From NCBI GenBank assembly GCA_016932895.1, contig JAFGCA010000094.1, positions 1 to 15,774 on the forward strand: 15,774 nt of DNA. Direction: 5' to 3'. The DNA comes from Sedimentisphaerales bacterium (lineage in GTDB: Bacteria > Planctomycetota > Phycisphaerae > Sedimentisphaerales > SG8-4). Positions 12,699 to 15,774 of the stretch are shown here, piece after piece; position 1 is the stretch's first letter; the number at the start of each line of letters is the position of its first letter. The notes below the pieces were generated by a model that saw only the letters and a program-made list of their open reading frames with translations, did no database searches and was not told the origin of the DNA. The position numbers were made by a program, and so were the translations under genes.

Positions 12699-14465
12699 CT
12701 ATCGCTTCAACTGGCTCGTATCGAACAGCGCCGCCGGCAAATTTGGATTCTCTTCTATCAGGTGGATTCGACTGACTCTGTCGACCGATTTCCTTGTTTC
12801 GGGCCGGCCCGCCGTCTGGTTGTAGCCCTTGATGGTGACGACTTTCGGATACCACTGCCCGCTTGAGGTTTGGCCGTATTCCACCACGTCATAAACGCGG
12901 ACCTGCTCTCGCAGTCCATCGTCGCTCTTGACGGCATCGGCCCCGCCTTCGCCCTCCTGCCAGGGCGCCTCCAGCAGTTCTTCCTCGCTATACCGTCGAT
13001 ACAAATAGTCCTTCTCGGGGTCCACGTACAGGACAAGCCGCTTGGGTATGTGATGGTACCCCTGCCCTGTCAGTTCCATGGCCAGCAGAGCGTTGTCTCG
13101 ACTGAAATCGTCCTCGTACATATGCTCGGGCTCACCCAGCCACCAGAGCATACGCCAGCCGAAGTCATCGACGTCATCGTCGCTATACGCGTCTCCACCG
13201 GGTCGGCGCTGGGGCGTGCGGAGGATCATCTGGTTCTCATGCTCGTCGAGGATATGCTGCCACAAGCCATCGTAGATGCGGATCGAGCGAACGCCGAATC
13301 TGCCTTTGTCCGACCAGAACGGTTCCATGTGCTCCATCGAGGTTGCCAGGACATCGGCCCATGGGCCGGTCAGCTCGTCCGGCGTGCCATAGAAATTCCG
13401 GAAGACGTCTACCCTTAGCTTCTTGTCCTTCCGGTAGATCACCATCGCTTCCATGATCCGTTCGTGGCCGTCCTCGATTTCCGCTTCCGTCTGTACCGCG
13501 ACGTAGCGTCTGAGGAAGTTGCCCCGATGCTGCTCGATTTGATTGCGGATCTCCTCCACGCGCGGATCAGGCAGCTTGTTGATGATTGTGACATCGCGCG
13601 GGACACCCAGTTCGTAAATGTCGGCCGGTCCGGTCTCCAACGGTCGGCACTCCATCTTCCTGGTGACAATCAGAGCATCGGCGGCGTCGAAATAGCTTAT
13701 CTGGCCTTCACCCAATTGGCAGGTCGCAGGGTCGACGACGAATCGCGTTCGGATCGTCTTGACCGACTTGCCGCTGATGGACATCTTCGATCGGAACTGG
13801 TTCGGGTCCGGGTTCATGCTGGTCAAAACCTCGTCAAAGGCGATGACCGTCATCGCCACGCCGTTGCGCACCTCCTGCGACTGGGTGACCTGCAGGCCTT
13901 CCTCGCGGAGCTTCTTGACGTACTCGCTCAACTGCGTTCCCGGCCCGGCCCATTCGCCCGAGAGCTTCTGGATTACCATCTCCCTTGACTCGGGATTGTA
14001 CACGCTCCAGTGCATCTGGGCGTAGTCCATCAAGTGGATGTAAGTCTCGTTATAGATCGAGTAGACCTTCCTGCCCTCCAGGTCCATCCATTGCTCATCG
14101 ACGCTTGCCGGCTCGGTCTGCCCGGGAAGGTAGCTGCGTGTGACGTTTTTGACCCAGCGCGCCTTGTTCAGATTCGCCGCGACCTTGCTCAGCAGGACAG
14201 CCGCGTTGACCTCGGTGTCGCTGAACCAGTGCACCCCCAGAGCCACGACCAGACAGGCCGCCACAGCCGAGAGGCCCTGCGCCCATCGGCTGGCTGCCAG
14301 ACGTTGCCATGGCTTCCGACGCGCTGAGAAGACCGCCCAGCCGTCTGCCGACAACGATTCCCGGACGTGCTTCAGGTCACGCTCCACCGCCTCGGCCCCC
14401 AGTTCGAACCTGGCGATTTCTTCGAATTGTCGGATCAGATCCCGATCCCTCGTCTTATCACTCAT
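12699..14465 (-). CDS. Large single-pass membrane protein, probable anti-sigma factor of the overlapping ECF sigma
   Basis: A 588-residue protein. Residues 1-60 are a charged cytoplasmic segment (starting MSDKTRDRDLIRQFEEIARF), 61-80 a membrane helix (WAQGLSAVAACLVVALGVHW), and about 500 residues lie outside. The outer part resembles the lipoprotein-sorting/MucB-like folds seen in planctomycete sigma partners, for example AAVLLSKVAANLNKARWVKN at its start, repeated twice-over beta-rich segments, and a paired YIHLMDYAQMHW block. The zinc HxxxCxxC motif of many anti-sigma factors is absent. The ATG at 14465 follows GGAGG by 6 nt and lies in ATGAGTGA, which also holds the sigma stop codon, so the two genes are probably translationally coupled. 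The anti-sigma role is inferred from this overlap and the topology. Confidence 0.72.
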   Translation of the reverse strand: MSDKTRDRDLIRQFEEIARFELGAEAVERDLKHVRESLSADGWAVFSARRKPWQRLAASRWAQGLSAVAACLVVALGVHWFSDTEVNAAVLLSKVAANLNKARWVKNVTRSYLPGQTEPASVDEQWMDLEGRKVYSIYNETYIHLMDYAQMHWSVYNPESREMVIQKLSGEWAGPGTQLSEYVKKLREEGLQVTQSQEVRNGVAMTVIAFDEVLTSMNPDPNQFRSKMSISGKSVKTIRTRFVVDPATCQLGEGQISYFDAADALIVTRKMECRPLETGPADIYELGVPRDVTIINKLPDPRVEEIRNQIEQHRGNFLRRYVAVQTEAEIEDGHERIMEAMVIYRKDKKLRVDVFRNFYGTPDELTGPWADVLATSMEHMEPFWSDKGRFGVRSIRIYDGLWQHILDEHENQMILRTPQRRPGGDAYSDDDVDDFGWRMLWWLGEPEHMYEDDFSRDNALLAMELTGQGYHHIPKRLVLYVDPEKDYLYRRYSEEELLEAPWQEGEGGADAVKSDDGLREQVRVYDVVEYGQTSSGQWYPKVVTIKGYNQTAGRPETRKSVDRVSRIHLIEENPNLPAALFDTSQLKR

Positions 14466-14991
14466 AGCTAACCTCCGCCTCGGCATGAGCCACGTCCTGT
14501 CCATCCAACATCCCGCGCAGCTTCCTGATCGATTTGGAGCACAGGACCCGCACGTGGTTCGGGTTCTTTCCCAACCGCAGGCCAATCTCATCGTAAGAGG
14601 CCTGCTCGATGAATCGCATCACGACCACATTGCGCCCCAGTTGGCCCAGCTTCGAGGTCGCCTCCAGGACACGTTCGAGCCGCTCGGCTTCGATCAGTCG
14701 CCCCAGAGGCGTCGGACGCGACTCATCCGCCAAGGCCGTCTCATCGGGTAATGCACCGGCCACCCGGCGCCGACGACGCCACTCGAAGGCCAGGTTAGCC
14801 GCCGTTCTCCAGGCAAACGCATACGGATCACGAGCCCTCTCGAATCCCGCCGAGCGTGCCAGGCGGAGGAACAACTCCTGCATCAAGTCGCTCGTGGCGT
14901 GCTCGCACCGCGTCAGTCGGCCAAGCAACCTGTGCAGGCTCTTGCCATGTTGCTCCAGCAGATTCAGCACTCTTTCCTGACGCTGTTTCAA
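14458..14991 (-). CDS. ECF-type RNA polymerase sigma factor (sigma-70 family)
   Basis: A 177-residue ECF sigma factor that directs RNA polymerase to stress or surface promoters. Region 2 spans LTRCEHATSDLMQELFLRLA to DPYAFAWRTAANLAFEWRRR, with the basic DNA-melting/-10-binding helix at its end. A polar linker follows, then region 4 with LGRNVVVMRFIEQASYDEIG and a helix-turn-helix ending HVRVLCSKSIRKLRGML. Start choice: TTG at 14991 follows AGGAG by 5 nt and gives the usual ECF length. An ATG at 15129 also has a perfect GGAGG site 5 nt upstream and would give 223 residues, but the extra 46 codons have much lower third-position GC and no conservation I recognise. A third ATG at 15090 has no ribosome site. 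The 3' end overlaps the membrane partner by 8 nt. Confidence 0.9.
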   Translation of the reverse strand: MKQRQERVLNLLEQHGKSLHRLLGRLTRCEHATSDLMQELFLRLARSAGFERARDPYAFAWRTAANLAFEWRRRRRVAGALPDETALADESRPTPLGRLIEAERLERVLEATSKLGQLGRNVVVMRFIEQASYDEIGLRLGKNPNHVRVLCSKSIRKLRGMLDGQDVAHAEAEVSYE

Positions 14992-15129
14992 CGAATCTCC
15001 TTCCTGCGAAGCATCATCGACCCCTACGGCCGGAGCCTCTATCCTATGAAGATGCGACTGGCCCGTCCAACGAACCTCCCTTCTCCCCATAAAATTGCAT
15101 CTCGCAACACTTTTGCCGCACACACCCAT

Positions 15130-15774
15130 TCTCACCTCCGCTCCGGCGGACCGCTGCCCACGCAACCGCTCGGTCGCACTGAAAGACGCCGCTTGCCATC
15201 CCTCTGCGTGCACGCGCACACCGACACAGACGAAGGATGACCGTCGCGTCAACACTACGTCCTATAATACACAGCACGAGGCCACTAATTATCGGCCGTA
15301 GCGCCTGCGCACCTCTTCTTGGCCGCCCTTCCGGCCACAGCCACACCCCGCTCGCCGCCGCACCATATCTTACTATGTATGGCTATCCATCAGCCGCAAT
15401 AACCGCCCGCCGCGTCCCCGAGCGGCGGCCTTCTGCCCATTCATCGCCTCCGCCACCGTCGCCCGCCCCCAGCCGCGCCGCCACCTCTTGCCCCGCGCGC
15501 CGCATCGCACGCCAGCCTCGTCATCTCGCGACCGGCGCTCGAACTTCAGCGGTACGCTCGTCTCCCCTGCCTGGCCGCTACGCGCAAGCCTGCCCGCTCA
15601 CCGGCCTGCTCCACTTCAACCCACCTCTGCGGTCGCCGCGCCACAATCACCCCGCCGCACCCAACGCCCGCACGACAGACCCATCCGCATCGCGCCCCCG
15701 AATCGCCGAGGCTTCAAGCATGCCTGCCTCCCGCGCCCTGCCTGGCCGAAACACCACCTCCCTTCCAGGCAACC
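15130..15774. other. Gene-free region, plus strand strongly pyrimidine-rich
   Basis: No gene can be supported. Upstream of the sigma gene the only A/T islands are 15263-15299 (TATAAT on the plus strand, TATTAT on the minus) and 15363-15392; either could carry the sigma promoter, but no good -35 fits. From about 15300 to the end the plus strand is dominated by C and short CCGCC-type words. Two frames are open to the window edge: plus from 15375, with low-complexity Pro/Ala/Ser/Arg composition, and minus 15647-15772, 41 codons ending VVRALGAAG, which could be the tail of a gene beyond the window. Confidence 0.4.

Noticed and set aside
14466..14591. 42-codon N-terminal extension of the anti-sigma-like protein
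   Set aside because: It lies wholly within the sigma factor gene in another frame; GGAGG before the ATG at 14465 gives the better start.
15375..15774. Plus-strand open frame running off the window end
   Set aside because: Product is low-complexity Pro/Ala/Ser/Arg with no ribosome site; expected by chance in C-rich DNA.
1..15774. Search for CRISPR arrays, tRNA or rRNA genes, insertion sequences and a complete contractile-injection cluster
   Set aside because: No regularly spaced repeats, transposase motifs, RNA gene landmarks, or sheath, baseplate or AAA genes were seen by eye.

Overview
The window looks like chromosomal DNA of a high-GC planctomycete-like bacterium, most likely near Phycisphaerae. 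This is inferred from content: a PEP-CTERM sorting signal, a Wzz-like protein with a planctomycete-type N-terminal domain, a Tat-exported enolase-superfamily protein, an ECF sigma factor overlapping a large membrane partner, and many genes that start single-gene units with their own promoters. No rRNA, tRNA, CRISPR array or insertion sequence was seen.

Layout: (1) 1-1512, minus strand, the N-terminal 504 codons of an exported S46-type serine peptidase cut by the window edge. (2) About 1550-3260, a lower-GC stretch with a DUF3892 protein (minus), a divergent two-helix membrane protein (plus) and two doubtful small ORFs; it reads as an accessory insert. (3) 3381-8390, minus strand: a mandelate-racemase-type enzyme with a Tat signal, a kinase-less Wzz-like coiled-coil protein, and a two-gene unit of iron-type alcohol dehydrogenase followed by glycerate 2-kinase. 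(4) 8616-9752, plus strand, an exported aldose 1-epimerase divergent from the dehydrogenase unit. (5) 10005-10340, minus strand, a small STAS protein. (6) 10341-12495, plus strand, a long leader with strong inverted repeats followed by an exported T4 gp19-like tail-tube protein, then a PEP-CTERM protein with an InlB-type B-repeat. (7) 12699-14991, minus strand, an ECF sigma factor overlapping by 8 nt a 588-residue membrane protein that is probably its anti-sigma factor. (8) 14992-15774, no confident gene; the last 470 bases are pyrimidine-rich on the plus strand.

Functionally, the metabolic genes fit breakdown of sugars and sugar acids: mutarotation outside the cytoplasm, acid-sugar dehydration or racemisation, then a cytoplasmic dehydrogenase and glycerate kinase feeding glycolysis. 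This pathway link is inference. The other theme is the cell surface: an exported peptidase, a Wzz-like protein, a PEP-CTERM protein and the exported tail-tube homologue. The last is the most unusual item. A tail-tube fold carrying its own export signal, with no sheath, baseplate, spike or AAA gene beside it, sits behind a roughly 240-nt leader that looks structured and holds a mini-ORF with a strong ribosome binding site. All RNA folding here was done by eye.
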